Assembly: GCF_000956535.1 (NCBI RefSeq)
Contig: NZ_JYIY01000079.1
Location: 124,001-188,000 of the forward strand
Reading direction: 5' to 3'
Origin: Microbacterium ginsengisoli
GTDB taxonomy: Bacteria; Actinomycetota; Actinomycetes; Actinomycetales; Microbacteriaceae
Length of the DNA stretch: 64,000 nucleotides
Shown here: positions 8,207 through 17,398 of the stretch, one piece after another
How the letters are laid out: each line of letters starts with the position of its first letter
Position numbering within the stretch: the first letter of the stretch is position 1
Position numbers and translations under genes: made by a program
Notes under the pieces: generated by a model
Told to the model about the DNA's origin: nothing
Seen by the model: only the letters and a program-made list of their open reading frames with translations
The model's database searches: none

Positions 8207-9568
8207 GTGACCGAGCACGCAGCGCACACCGAGGCATCCTTCGACACCCGTGCCGCGCACGCCGGTGCCGAGTGGTCGGATGCCGCATCCCGCACCGTGC
8301 CGCTCTACCTCACCGCCGGGTTCCGCTTCGACGCCTTCGACACCGCCGCCGAGCACTTCGCCACGGGCGCCGGCTTCGGCTACACCCGCACCGGAAACCC
8401 GACCGTCTCGGCCCTCGAGCAGAAGCTCGCCACCCTCGAGTCCGGCGCGGAGGCCGTTTTCCTCGCGAGCGGCCAGGCGGCCGTCACGACCGCCCTGCTC
8501 ACGCTGCTCTCCGCCGGCGACCACATCGTTCTCTCCGCCCACATCTACGAGGGCACCCGCGGCCTCGTCTTCGACAACCTGTCGCGGCTCGGCATCACGG
8601 CCACGCTGGTCGACGAGATCTCCGACCCCGATGCGTGGCGGCGCGCCACCCGCCGCGAGACGCGCGCCTACTTCGCCGAGTCGATCGCGAACGCGCGCAA
8701 CGACATCCTCGACGTCGCTCTCGTCGCCGGCGTCGCCGACGAGTTCGGCATCCCGCTGGTCGTGGACAACACGTTCGCGACGCCGGCGCTGCTGCGACCG
8801 ATCGAACACGGCGCGGCGATCGTCGTGCACTCGGCGAGCAAGTTCCTCGGCGGTCACGGGGCCGCGCTCGGCGGCGTGATCGTCGACGACGGCCGCTTCG
8901 ATGGCGTCACGGCGGGCCGCCTGTTCCCGCACCTCGTCGAACGCAACGCGAGCGGTGCGCCGAGCCCGTGGGAGCGCCACGGCGGACGCGCGCGCATCGC
9001 CTACGCACGGGAGACGGTCGCCCCCCGCTTCGGTGCGACTCCGTCGCCGTTCAACGCCTTCCTGGTCGGCCAGGGGGCGGAGACCCTCGGCTTGCGCGTG
9101 CGGCACCAGTCCGCGGGCGCCCTCGCTCTCGCGACCTGGCTCGAGGAGCAGCCCGAGGTCGCCTCCGTCGACTACGCCGGTCTTCCCACGCACCCCGATC
9201 ACGACCTCGCGGTGCGTCAGCTGCAGGGCGGCTTCGGCTCGGTGTTCGCGTTCACGCTGAACGGCGGCGAGCCCGCCGCCCGCGCGTTCGTCGAAGCGGT
9301 TCAGCTCGTCACGCATATGACGCATCTCGGCGACGTGCGCACGCTCGTTCTGCACCCCGCCTCGACGAGCCACTCCGGCCACGCGGAGTCAGAGCGGGTA
9401 CGGCGCGGAGTTCTCCCCGGCACCCTGCGTCTGTCCATCGGCATCGAAGACGTCGACGACCTGCGTCGCGACCTCGCCCGGGCCCTCGCCGCCGCGGGCG
9501 CCGCCAGCGGATCCCCCGCCGCCGTCGCCGGGTCCGGCGACCGTTCCACGGAGGAGATCCTCGCATGA
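8207..9568 (+). CDS. metY: O-acetylhomoserine aminocarboxypropyltransferase / homocysteine synthase
   Basis: PLP enzyme of the Cys/Met metabolism family that makes homocysteine from O-acetylhomoserine and sulfide. The 453-residue length fits MetY better than cystathionine synthases (about 390). Visible motifs: [46 protein letters not shown] with the PLP Lys-212, and the C-terminal HPASTSHS and [11 protein letters not shown] at 8207 has GAGGAGAG just upstream. It overlaps the next gene by ATGA, so both are cotranscribed, suggesting the monooxygenase supplies the sulfur. About 20 extra C-terminal residues are low complexity. Confidence 0.9.
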   Translation: MTEHAAHTEASFDTRAAHAGAEWSDAASRTVPLYLTAGFRFDAFDTAAEHFATGAGFGYTRTGNPTVSALEQKLATLESGAEAVFLASGQAAVTTALLTLLSAGDHIVLSAHIYEGTRGLVFDNLSRLGITATLVDEISDPDAWRRATRRETRAYFAESIANARNDILDVALVAGVADEFGIPLVVDNTFATPALLRPIEHGAAIVVHSASKFLGGHGAALGGVIVDDGRFDGVTAGRLFPHLVERNASGAPSPWERHGGRARIAYARETVAPRFGATPSPFNAFLVGQGAETLGLRVRHQSAGALALATWLEEQPEVASVDYAGLPTHPDHDLAVRQLQGGFGSVFAFTLNGGEPAARAFVEAVQLVTHMTHLGDVRTLVLHPASTSHSGHAESERVRRGVLPGTLRLSIGIEDVDDLRRDLARALAAAGAASGSPAAVAGSGDRSTEEILA

Positions 9569-10881
9569 CCCGCCTGCAGCACTTCGGCTGGTTCCTCGCC
9601 CGCGGCTTCGGCCCGCACGGCTGGGGATACCCCTCCCTCGACTGGGACTACGACTGGACGAAGCCCGGCCTCTACCAGCAGTCGGCGCGCACCCTCGAGC
9701 AGGCCGGGTTCGACCTCGTCATCATCGAGGACGCACCGTCCCTCGGCAGCCCGGAGACGATAGATCTGCGGATCCGGCATGCCTTTGGCGGCCCGAAGCA
9801 CGATCCGCTCCTCCTCGCGCCGTACCTCTTCGACGCGACCGAGCATCTCGGCGTGATCCCGACGGTCAACCCCGCGGCGTACGTGCCCTACACAGCGGCA
9901 CGTCAGTTCGCGACCCTCCAGCACCTGAGTGGCGACCGTCTCGGCCTGAACGTCGTCACCGACACCGGCAGCGCCCGCCACTTCGGCACCGCCGCGCCGC
10001 TCGGCCACGACGCCGCCTACGACCGCGCCGAGGAGTGGCTGGAGAGCCTGCGGCTGCTGTGGCGCAGTTGGTCGCCCGAGGCCCTCGTCGTCGACCCCGT
10101 CTCGGGCGTCTACGCGGACGGCACCCGGCTCGACCACGCCGCGCATCGGGGCGAGTACTTCGCCTTCGACGGCCCGCTCAACGCGGTGCCTTTCCGCGAG
10201 GGCGAGCCGGTGATCGCGTCGCCGGGCGGCAGCGGACGCGGACTCGGCTTCGCGGGCGCGAACAGTGACATACAGCTCGCGCTCGCCCCGCTCGATCGCG
10301 ACAGCATCACCGCCTATCGAGCGAAGATCCACGCGGCGGCGGTCGAGCGTGGTCGTCGCCCGGAGGACATCACGATCCTCTTCGCGATCCAGCCCGCGCT
10401 CGTCTCATCAGCGGCAGAGGCGGACCGACTCGTCGCCGCGTCGGCGAACCCCGATGAGGCCGCCCTCGTGCAGATCGCGCGCAAGCAGTCGAGCGATCTC
10501 GAGACCGACCTCACGGCGCTCGACCTCGACGCGCCGATCCCGGCGGGCACGTTCGCGAACCACGTCTCGGAAGGCAGCATCCGTCGCCTCATCGGGAGGA
10601 ACGACGCCGCCACCACGCCGCTGCGGCAGATCCTCGCGGCGCATGCGCGGCTCGGACGCCTCACCGACGGGTCCGGCTTCGTCGGCACCGCCGACGAGTT
10701 CGCCGACCGCATCGAGGAGCTCGGCGAGTGGGGCAACGACGGCGTGCTGCTCTGGGGCGACCTGCACCCCGTCACGGTGCACCGCGTGCTCGACGAGCTC
10801 GTGCCGATCCTGCGCCGCCGCGGCATCCTCCGCCGCGAGTACGCGCCGGGCGGACTGCGCGCGAACCTCGCCGCGTTCTGA
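9565..10881 (+). CDS. LLM-class FMN-dependent monooxygenase (NtaA/SnaA/DszA type)
   Basis: A 438-residue bacterial-luciferase-like TIM-barrel oxygenase that would use FMNH2 from a separate reductase. It begins QHFGWFLARGFGPHGWG, as the NtaA/DmoA subgroup does, and shows GDRLGLNVVTD, AEEWLESLRLLW and the FMN-phosphate region VIASPGGSGRGLGFAG. The substrate cannot be read. The ATGA overlap with metY suggests release of sulfur (sulfite or sulfide) from an organosulfur compound for homocysteine synthesis; that is inference. It converges on terC with a 6-nt gap. Confidence 0.85.
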   Translation: MTRLQHFGWFLARGFGPHGWGYPSLDWDYDWTKPGLYQQSARTLEQAGFDLVIIEDAPSLGSPETIDLRIRHAFGGPKHDPLLLAPYLFDATEHLGVIPTVNPAAYVPYTAARQFATLQHLSGDRLGLNVVTDTGSARHFGTAAPLGHDAAYDRAEEWLESLRLLWRSWSPEALVVDPVSGVYADGTRLDHAAHRGEYFAFDGPLNAVPFREGEPVIASPGGSGRGLGFAGANSDIQLALAPLDRDSITAYRAKIHAAAVERGRRPEDITILFAIQPALVSSAAEADRLVAASANPDEAALVQIARKQSSDLETDLTALDLDAPIPAGTFANHVSEGSIRRLIGRNDAATTPLRQILAAHARLGRLTDGSGFVGTADEFADRIEELGEWGNDGVLLWGDLHPVTVHRVLDELVPILRRRGILRREYAPGGLRANLAAF

Positions 10882-10887
10882 CCCCGA

Positions 10888-11907
10888 TCAGGCGGATGCC
10901 GCGGGGCCCGCGGCATCCGCCCCGTCGCGGTCGCGACGCGAGGCCATGAGACTCGCCACCGTGGCGACCGCCATCGAGGCCACGATGACGCCGAGCGAGG
11001 CGAGCGTGGAGATCTCGGGCGCCCATTCCACCCCATGACCTCCGTTGATGAACGGCAGCTCGTTCTCGTGCAGCGCGTGGAAGACGAGCTTCACGCCGAT
11101 GAACGCGAGGATGAACGCGATGCCGTAGTGCAGGTAGCGGAGCGAGTCGAGCAGTCCGCCGAGCAGGAAGTAGAGCTGGCGAAGTCCCATCAGCGCGAAC
11201 AGGTTCGCCGTGAACACGAGGAACGGATCGGCGGTGATGCCGAAGATCGCCGGGATCGAGTCGATCGCGAACACCAGATCGGTGAAGCCGATCGCGACGA
11301 ACACGAGCAGCATCGGGGTGAAGAGGCGTCGGCCGTCGACGGTCGTGCGCAGCTTCGCGCCGTCGAAGGACTCGCTGATCGGGAAGATGCGTCGCAGCGT
11401 GCGCACGATCACCCCCTCGCGCTTCTGATCGTCGTCGTGGTCGTCGCCGCCGAACGCCTGCCGATAGGCGGTGTAGACGAGGAAGATGCCGAACAGGTAG
11501 AACACGGCGCTGAAGTGCTCGATGATCGCCGCCCCCAGCAGGATGAAGATTCCGCGCAGCACGAGCGCGATGATGATGCCGACCATCAGCACCTCCTGCT
11601 GGTAGCGGCGCGGCACGGCGAATTGCGCCATCAGCAGCACGAACACGAACAGGTTGTCGACCGACAGGCTGTACTCGGTCAGCCAGCCCGCGAGGAACTG
11701 GCTGGGCACGTCGAACCCTCCGCTGACGGCCCACAGCACGCCGGCGAAGACGAGTGCGAGCGAGACGTAGAACCCGACCCAGAGCCCGGCTTCCTTCATC
11801 GACGGCACGTGCGGCCGGCGCAGGATGAGCAGGAGGTCGGCGACGAGGATCAGCACGAGAACCACGAGTGCGGTGATCTCGAACCAGGCGGGCAGAGCGG
11901 ATGCCAC
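10888..11907 (-). CDS. TerC/Alx-family integral membrane protein, probable Mn exporter
   Basis: A 339-residue protein with seven to nine predicted membrane segments. TerC-family acidic motifs occur within membranes: SLDNLF-like LSVDNLFVFVLLM and FAIDSIPAIFGIT, both carrying the Asp residues thought to bind metal. A hydrophilic, acidic loop with DDHDDDQK lies mid-protein. GTG at 11907. The upstream region contains a yybP-ykoY-type riboswitch, which in other bacteria senses Mn2+, so a role in Mn export or supply to secreted proteins is likely (family knowledge). Its last 12 codons also form a strong hairpin shared with the convergent gene. Confidence 0.9.
   Translation of the reverse strand: MASALPAWFEITALVVLVLILVADLLLILRRPHVPSMKEAGLWVGFYVSLALVFAGVLWAVSGGFDVPSQFLAGWLTEYSLSVDNLFVFVLLMAQFAVPRRYQQEVLMVGIIIALVLRGIFILLGAAIIEHFSAVFYLFGIFLVYTAYRQAFGGDDHDDDQKREGVIVRTLRRIFPISESFDGAKLRTTVDGRRLFTPMLLVFVAIGFTDLVFAIDSIPAIFGITADPFLVFTANLFALMGLRQLYFLLGGLLDSLRYLHYGIAFILAFIGVKLVFHALHENELPFINGGHGVEWAPEISTLASLGVIVASMAVATVASLMASRRDRDGADAAGPAASA
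10891..10922. terminator. Bidirectional hairpin inside the terC 3' end
   Basis: A 13-bp perfect stem (10891-10903 with 10910-10922) around a GGGCCC loop, built from the word GGCGGATGCC and its complement. It lies between the convergent monooxygenase and terC stops and codes for the end of terC. No T-run, so factor-assisted or weak termination is possible. Confidence 0.45.
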
Positions 11908-11939
11908 GGGCGGTGCCTTTCGGGAGGGTGCGACGAACG

Positions 11940-12048
11940 TCGACGGTCTCTCCCCCGCACAGTGCGGCGCGCACCCGGGGCGACGACGTTGCGCCCGTGA
12001 TGACGGATGCGCGAGATCGGGATACTCCCCCTCGCATCCGGAACTCTA
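11940..12048 (-). promoter_or_regulatory. yybP-ykoY-type (manganese) riboswitch upstream of terC, with promoter
   Basis: On the minus strand a -10-like TAGAGT (12043-12048) is followed by an RNA with the conserved pieces of the yybP-ykoY class in order: GGGGGAGTATCC near 12030, CCGTCATCACGGG near 11995, a GC-rich stem, and GGGGAGAGACC near 11952. These match the two metal-binding loops (GGGGAGUA and (C)AAGACC-like GAGACC). The element ends about 35 nt before the terC start, consistent with regulation of ribosome access or termination. The assignment is from consensus memory; a covariance-model search would decide. Confidence 0.75.
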
Positions 12049-12090
12049 CTCCGGGCGGAACCGCGCGTCGCGCGGTGCGGGGCAGATGCG

Positions 12091-12130
12091 GAAACGTCGA
12101 AAGCCCGGTGCGAACACCGGGCTTTCGACG
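12091..12130 (-). terminator. Terminator of tRNA-Glu
   Basis: A 16-bp perfect stem (12095-12110 with 12115-12130) with a TTCG tetraloop on the minus strand, starting just after the encoded CCA, followed by TTTCC. Confidence 0.8.
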
Positions 12131-12133
12131 TGT

Positions 12134-12209
12134 TGGTGACCCCAGCGGGATTCGAACCCGCGTTACCGCCGTGAGAGGGCGGCGTACTAGGCCGCTATAC
12201 GATGGGGCC
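12134..12209 (-). tRNA. tRNA-Glu (CUC)
   Basis: A 76-nt tRNA on the minus strand: acceptor stem GGCCCCA/TGGGGTC with discriminator A and encoded CCA, D arm, anticodon stem CCGCC/GGCGG with loop CUCUCAC giving anticodon CUC, and T arm GCGGG TTCGAAT CCCGC. A -10-like CATAAT lies at 12226-12231. Strong rho-independent-style hairpin downstream. Confidence 0.97.
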
Positions 12210-12339
12210 GTTAGGCAACCGTTCGATTATGCCATGCCTTCGTGGTGCCCGACAAATCGGCGCCCACACTCCACTGATCCCTTCCGCCGCGACGACGGAG
12301 GCGGCCACGGCTCGGGTCGCGACGATCCGCCGGTTCGGA

Positions 12340-13218
12340 TCACGCGACGCCGAACAGCACGGATGCGATCACCGCGAGGGCGACGCCGGCGAGCTGCGGC
12401 GCCGCGAGTCGCTGCCTGTCGAGCAGCCAGGCGGCGACGACCGTGAACACCGGGTACAGGTTCACCAGCACCCCTACGACAGCCAACGGGCCGCGGTGCA
12501 GCGCGAGCACGAGGAAGACGTTCGCGACGCCGAGCAGAACGCCGGCGACGAGTGCCTGGATGATCGCGACCCGCCTCGCCGTCCCGTCCGCGATCACGGG
12601 TTCACGTGCCGCCCGTACCCGCACTCGCCGCGCACGCGCCAGCAGGAACATCCCGAGCATCGCGACGCCGAACGTGAGCTCGAGGAAGACGGGAATCTGC
12701 TCGGCGGCGACGGGAGCCGAATCGACGGCGAGGATCGAAGCACCGAGGAGGAGCCCCGACATTACGGTCAGCACGCCCGAACGCTGCGTGAGTCGCGGAT
12801 GCCCCTCCGCCCGGCGAGACGATGCGAGCACCGCCGCGCAGATGGCGAGCAGCACAGCGACCCAGCCGAAACCGCCGAACCGCTCCCCGCGACCGACAGC
12901 GACGGCGACCGGCACCGCGGACTGCAGCACGCCCACGAGTGGGGCCACGAGACTGACCGAGCCGGACACCGCCGCCGCGTAGAACGCGATCGACCCCGCC
13001 GTCGCCGTCACCGCCGCGACCACGCCCCATCCGACGGCCGGCCCGCTCCACTGTCCCCCGACGACGATCACGATCACGCCGAGTACGGCCGCGCCGGACG
13101 CGTAGGCGAGGATCGTGGTGCCGACGGCACCGAGCCGTCGAGCGGCCATCGCGCCGAAATGTCCGTCGATGCCGTACGCCGCTGCGGTGAGCAGCGCGAG
13201 CACGACGGTGACCACCAC
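12340..13218 (-). CDS. EamA/DMT-superfamily transporter
   Basis: A 292-residue protein that is almost entirely hydrophobic, with about ten membrane helices in two similar halves of five, the usual drug/metabolite transporter (EamA) layout. Charged residues cluster in a mid-protein loop (RRAEGHPRLTQR). The second half ends with VLVNLYPVFTVVAAWLL, a typical EamA segment. GTG at 13218 is 6 nt after AATAAT, a leaderless arrangement; the first two codons are both GTG. Divergent from the MBL-fold gene. Substrate unknown. Confidence 0.82.
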   Translation of the reverse strand: MVVTVVLALLTAAAYGIDGHFGAMAARRLGAVGTTILAYASGAAVLGVIVIVVGGQWSGPAVGWGVVAAVTATAGSIAFYAAAVSGSVSLVAPLVGVLQSAVPVAVAVGRGERFGGFGWVAVLLAICAAVLASSRRAEGHPRLTQRSGVLTVMSGLLLGASILAVDSAPVAAEQIPVFLELTFGVAMLGMFLLARARRVRVRAAREPVIADGTARRVAIIQALVAGVLLGVANVFLVLALHRGPLAVVGVLVNLYPVFTVVAAWLLDRQRLAAPQLAGVALAVIASVLFGVA

Positions 13219-13334
13219 CCGTCGATTATTCGGGACGCGGCGAGGTCAGCCCGGACGCAACCGTCATACGCGTCACACTCCGCCTGACGCGGCGCGGAGT
13301 TGCCGCGGCATCCGCATCGTTGTTGACTCGCTTC

Positions 13335-13973
13335 ATGCGAGTGACCAAGCATCTGCACGCCGCGCTGACCGTCGAGAACGAGGGGAAGACCCTCGTGGTC
13401 GACCCCGGCTCGTTCACCACCCCGCTCGAGGGGCTGCGCCATGTCGTGGCGATCGTGGTCACGCACGAGCATCCCGACCACTGGACCCCCGAGCACCTCA
13501 CCCGGCTGCGCCGCGACCACGGCGACGTTCCGATCTACGCACCCGCGGGCGTCGCCGCCGCGGCCGCCGGCTTCGACATCACCGTCGTCGAGGCGGGCGA
13601 CACGGTCGACGCCGGCGGGTTCACGCTGCGGTTCTTCGGCGGCCGCCACAACGAGATCCACTCGAGCATCCCGATCGTCGACAACCTCGGGGTGCTCGTC
13701 GACGACAGGCTCTACTACCCCGGCGACTCGTACGCGGTGCCGAAGGGAGTCGACGTGGAGCTGCTCGCGGCGCCAGTCGGCGCGCCCTGGCTGAAGATCG
13801 GCGACGCGATGGACTTCGTGCTCGCCGTCGCGCCGCGCCACGCCTTCGCGACCCACGACATGACACTCTCCGTGGCCGGCCGCGACATGGGGCGCGCGCG
13901 GCTGCGCTGGGCGACCGAGCAGCACGGCGGTGCGTTCCATGATCTCGACCCGGATCAGTCGGTCGAGATCTGA
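13335..13973 (+). CDS. MBL-fold metal-dependent hydrolase
   Basis: A 212-residue metallo-beta-lactamase-fold protein. The core motif THEHPDHWTPEH (H-x-H-x-D-H) is intact, preceded by KTLVVDPGS and followed by the later metal ligands in YYPGDSY and ATHDMTLS. It resembles the UlaG/YtnP-like small hydrolases that begin MRVTKxxHA. I choose ATG 13335 because the family begins there; two TTG codons lie 12-15 nt upstream. No Shine-Dalgarno is seen. Substrate cannot be inferred; neighbours give no hint. Confidence 0.82.
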   Translation: MRVTKHLHAALTVENEGKTLVVDPGSFTTPLEGLRHVVAIVVTHEHPDHWTPEHLTRLRRDHGDVPIYAPAGVAAAAAGFDITVVEAGDTVDAGGFTLRFFGGRHNEIHSSIPIVDNLGVLVDDRLYYPGDSYAVPKGVDVELLAAPVGAPWLKIGDAMDFVLAVAPRHAFATHDMTLSVAGRDMGRARLRWATEQHGGAFHDLDPDQSVEI

Positions 13974-13991
13974 CCGGGCCGCGTCAACGAC

Positions 13992-14030
13992 GAAGCGGGA
14001 TGCCGCACCGAGGTGCGACATCCCGCTTCT
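13992..14030. terminator. Bidirectional terminator between MBL gene and ptsH
   Basis: Stem GAAGCGGGATG (13992-14002) with its complement ending at 14029, and an inner GCACC/GGTGC stem. It lies between two convergent genes. Confidence 0.65.
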
Positions 14031-14060
14031 GCGTGCCGATCAGACGCGCAATGGCCCGGA

Positions 14061-14330
14061 TTACTCCGCGTCGAGATCGGTCTCGAGCAGGGCGACGAGT
14101 TCGTCGAGCGCCTGCTCGGCTCCGTCACCATCGGCCTTCAGCGTGACGACGGTGCCGTGCGCGGCGCCGAGCCCCATCAGGGAGAGGATGCTGCCCGCAT
14201 TCAGATCGGGGCCGCCGGCCACCGCGATCGTCACGGGGATCTTCTTCTCCTGAACCGCCTGCACGAACAGCTTCGCGGGGCGGGCGTGGAGTCCGGAGGC
14301 GCTGGCGATGGTCGCCTGGCGTTCGGCCAT
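14061..14330 (-). CDS. ptsH: Phosphocarrier protein HPr
   Basis: An 89-residue HPr that carries phosphate from enzyme I to sugar-specific EIIA proteins. ASGLHARPA places the phosphorylated His at residue 15; AGSILSLMGLG contains the regulatory-site Ser-47 equivalent. ATG with AAGGAG about 9 nt upstream. It lies 27 nt after fruA and so is probably the last gene of the fruR-fruK-fruA-ptsH transcript. Enzyme I is not in the window. Confidence 0.96.
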   Translation of the reverse strand: MAERQATIASASGLHARPAKLFVQAVQEKKIPVTIAVAGGPDLNAGSILSLMGLGAAHGTVVTLKADGDGAEQALDELVALLETDLDAE

Positions 14331-14357
14331 GGTGTTTCTCCTTCGTAACGGTGTTGT

Positions 14358-16382
14358 TCAGTGTGCGGCGACGGCCTGCGGCACCGCGGCCGGCTCAGGC
14401 TCGTCGGCGACGATCTCGAGGGGGCGACGACGCGCGAAGCGCTTGAGCAGGATCACGAGCACCGCCGTAACGACCGTACCCACCGCGATCGAGAGAATCC
14501 ACAGCGGGAAGCTGTCGATGGCGAAGAAGACGAAGATGCCGCCGTGGGGTGCCTTCGAGGTGACGCCGAAGGCCATCGACAGGGCACCGGTCACGGCACC
14601 TCCGACCATCGCCGCGGGGATGACCCGGAAGATGTCTGCGGCGGCGAACGGAATCGCACCCTCTGAGATGAACGAGAGGCCGAGCAGCCATGCCGCCTTG
14701 CCGTTCTCACGCTCGGCGGGGCTGAAGAGCTTGCGCCCGAGCACGGTCGAGGCGAGGGCCATCGCGAGCGGGGGCACCATGCCGGCGGCCATGACCGCAG
14801 CCATGATCTCGAGGTAGCGGTTGTCACCGGCGATGCCGGCGGCGAGGTTCGCGGTCGCGAAGCCGTAGGCCACCTTGTTGACGGGTCCGCCGAGGTCGAA
14901 GCACATCATGAGGCCGAGGATGATGCCGAGCACGATCACGCCGACGCCGTTGAGGCTGGAGAGCCAGTTGTTCAGGGCGGTCACGACGAACGCGATCGGC
15001 CCGCCCAGGACGAGGAGCATGAGCCCCGACGCGAAGATCGACGCGAGCAGCGGGATGATGACCACGGGCATGAGACCGCGCAGCCAGCGCGCGACCTCGA
15101 AACGACCGAGCCACCAGGCGGCGAGACCGGCGAGCAGACCGCCGATGATGCCGCCGAGGAAGCCCGCGCCCATGTAGGCCGCGACCGCACCGGCGACGAA
15201 ACCGGGGGCGATACCCGGGCGGTCGGCGATCGCGAAGGCGATGTAGCCGGCCAGGGCGGGCACGAGGAAGCCGAACGACAGGGCGCCGATCTTGAACGCG
15301 ACAGCACCGAGGTAGACGTTCAGCGGGTTCGCGCCGAGGTTCCAGAGAGTCGAGGCGCCGAGCACCTTGTCGGCGTTGAAGGCGATCTCGTAGCCGCCGA
15401 GCAGGAAGCCGAGCGCGATGAGCAGACCGCCGCCGGCCACGAACGGGATCATGTAGCTGACGCCCGTGAGCAAGGCCCGCTTCACGGTGCTGCCGAGGCC
15501 ACTGCGTGCGGCGGGGGCGGCGGCGACGGGGGCGCTGCCGCCGGCGCGACGGGCCGACGGGTCGGATGCCGCGGCGGTCGCCTCGCTGATGAGCTTCTCG
15601 GGCTCCTCGATGCCGCGCTTGACGGAGGCACGCACGAGAGGCTTGCCGGCGAAGCGGCCGGGCTCGCGCACGTCGACGTCGACCGCGAAGATGACGGCGT
15701 CGGCGGCGTCGATGACCGACTGGGCGATCGGCTTGTAGCCGCTCGATCCCTGCGGCTCGACGACGAGGTCGATGCCGTCCGCGGTGCCTGCGGCGGTGAG
15801 GGCATCGGCGGCCATGAAGGTGTGCGCGATCCCGGTTGCGCATGCGGTGACCGCGACGATGCGCGCGGGGCGGCCGTCGACGGTGTGGCGCGCGGCCCCG
15901 GTGGGAGCCGCCGCGGCGGCCGGTGCCGTCTCGCCGGCGATGGCGCGGTCGACGACGGAGACGACGTAGGCTGCGTCGCGGGCGCCGCGCAGCTGCGCGG
16001 TGAAGTCGTCGTTGAGCAGGTTGCGCGCGAGCTTCGAGAGCACGGCGAGGTGCTCCTCGGCGGCGTGCTCGGGAGCGGCGATGAGGAACACGAGGTCGGC
16101 CGGGCCGTCGGGAGCGCCGAAGTCGACCGCGGGCCGCAGGCGCGCGAACGCGAGCGAGGCCGTCGTGACGGCGGCGCTCTTGGCGTGCGGGATCGCGATG
16201 CCGCCGGGAAGGCCGGTCTCGTCCTTGGCCTCGCGGGCCCAGGCGTCGGCGAACAGCGCCTCGGCGTCCGTCGCACGGCCGGCCGCCACCACGCGCGCAG
16301 CGAGCGCGCGGATGACCGCCTGCTTGTCGTCGCCGAGCGATGCGTCGAGGACGACGAGCTCCGGCGTGATGATGTCTGACAC
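14358..16382 (-). CDS. fruA: PTS fructose transporter EIIABC
   Basis: Takes up fructose with phosphorylation to fructose 1-phosphate. The 674-residue protein has EIIA first (residues 1-150, phospho-His in GIAIPHAKS at 66), a Pro/Ala linker, EIIB (about 172-270, Cys-181 in VTACATGIAHTF), a second linker, then the EIIC membrane domain (about 310-650; helices, FDLGGPVNKVAYGF and the SEGAIPFA motif). GTG at 16382 has GGAGGT directly upstream; the frame runs further upstream but that part is antisense to nothing real. Tightly downstream of fruK. Confidence 0.95.
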   Translation of the reverse strand: MSDIITPELVVLDASLGDDKQAVIRALAARVVAAGRATDAEALFADAWAREAKDETGLPGGIAIPHAKSAAVTTASLAFARLRPAVDFGAPDGPADLVFLIAAPEHAAEEHLAVLSKLARNLLNDDFTAQLRGARDAAYVVSVVDRAIAGETAPAAAAAPTGAARHTVDGRPARIVAVTACATGIAHTFMAADALTAAGTADGIDLVVEPQGSSGYKPIAQSVIDAADAVIFAVDVDVREPGRFAGKPLVRASVKRGIEEPEKLISEATAAASDPSARRAGGSAPVAAAPAARSGLGSTVKRALLTGVSYMIPFVAGGGLLIALGFLLGGYEIAFNADKVLGASTLWNLGANPLNVYLGAVAFKIGALSFGFLVPALAGYIAFAIADRPGIAPGFVAGAVAAYMGAGFLGGIIGGLLAGLAAWWLGRFEVARWLRGLMPVVIIPLLASIFASGLMLLVLGGPIAFVVTALNNWLSSLNGVGVIVLGIILGLMMCFDLGGPVNKVAYGFATANLAAGIAGDNRYLEIMAAVMAAGMVPPLAMALASTVLGRKLFSPAERENGKAAWLLGLSFISEGAIPFAAADIFRVIPAAMVGGAVTGALSMAFGVTSKAPHGGIFVFFAIDSFPLWILSIAVGTVVTAVLVILLKRFARRRPLEIVADEPEPAAVPQAVAAH

Positions 16383-16423
16383 AGTGACCTCCGTGGTCGC
16401 AGTGGGGTGGGTGGTGGTGGGTT

Positions 16424-17398
16424 TCAGTGGTCGGTGAGCGGGACGCTCGCCGGCTCGGGGAGTGACGAGATGGGGATCTCGTCGACAGGTAGGTCTGCGT
16501 GGGTGGGCGCCTGGGTGCCGGGCAGGGATGCCGCGGCCGCGCCATAGCGGATGGCGGTGGCGAGCCGGGTCGACTCGTCGGCACCGTCGAGGTCGGCGAG
16601 GAGGTAGCCGGCGAGGGAGGAATCGCCCGCGCCGACGGTGCTGACCGGGCGGATGCGCGGGGGACGCCCGATCCAGGCGCCGTCCGCGGTGACGAGGAGC
16701 GCGCCGGCGCTGCCGAGGGTGATGAGCGCCGCGCCGACACGGGTCGGAACGAACCGGCGTGCCGCGGCGACGAGGGATGCGGGGTCGGCGTCGCGCACCG
16801 CGTCGTCGTCGAGCAGCGCGGCGAGTTCGTCGTCGTTGGGCTTGATGAGGTCGGGGTGGGCGTCCGCGACGACCGCGGCGAGGGCGGGGCCCGAGGTGTC
16901 GACGGCGATGCGCGGCGCGTGCGCGCCCCACCGCCCGCGGGTCGCGGCGATCACGTCGACGTAGAGGTCGTCGCCGGCGCCCGGCGGCACGGACCCGGCG
17001 AGCACGAGCCAGCGGGCCCCGGCCGACGCGGTCACGACGGCCTCGATGAGCGCAGCCCGTTCGGCGGCGCTCAGCTCGGCGCCGGGCAGATTCAGCTTGG
17101 TCGTCTCGCCGCGGGGATCGGTGATGGCGATGTTCGAGCGCACGTGCCCGGCGACCGGCACCGCACGAGCGGGGATGCCTGTCGCGCGCAGCACGGTGTG
17201 GAACGGATCCTCCGGGGACAGCGGCAGCACGGCGACGGCGCGTTCGCCCGCGGCGGCGGCGACGCGGGCGACGTTGATGCCCTTCCCTCCGGCATCCTCG
17301 CGTGCGGAGACGGCGGCCTGCACCTCTCCCGGTGCGAGCGGGCCTGCGAGGGTGACGGTGCGGTCGAGCGAGGGGTTGGCGGTGAGCGTGACGATCAT
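16424..17398 (-). CDS. fruK: 1-phosphofructokinase
   Basis: Phosphorylates fructose 1-phosphate to fructose 1,6-bisphosphate, linking uptake by FruA to glycolysis. The 324-residue PfkB-family protein shows TLTANPSLDRT at the N-terminus, AGGKGINVAR, the sugar-binding KLNLPG, IKPNDDEL, and the C-terminal STVGAGDSSLAGYL with the catalytic Asp. ATG 17398 overlaps the fruR stop by ATGA, which settles the start over a GTG three codons upstream. The gap to fruA is 41 nt. Confidence 0.95.
   Translation of the reverse strand: MIVTLTANPSLDRTVTLAGPLAPGEVQAAVSAREDAGGKGINVARVAAAAGERAVAVLPLSPEDPFHTVLRATGIPARAVPVAGHVRSNIAITDPRGETTKLNLPGAELSAAERAALIEAVVTASAGARWLVLAGSVPPGAGDDLYVDVIAATRGRWGAHAPRIAVDTSGPALAAVVADAHPDLIKPNDDELAALLDDDAVRDADPASLVAAARRFVPTRVGAALITLGSAGALLVTADGAWIGRPPRIRPVSTVGAGDSSLAGYLLADLDGADESTRLATAIRYGAAAASLPGTQAPTHADLPVDEIPISSLPEPASVPLTDH

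Noticed and set aside
13320..13334. TTG start codons upstream of the MBL-fold gene
   Set aside because: The family begins at the ATG (13335), and no ribosome site supports the longer form.
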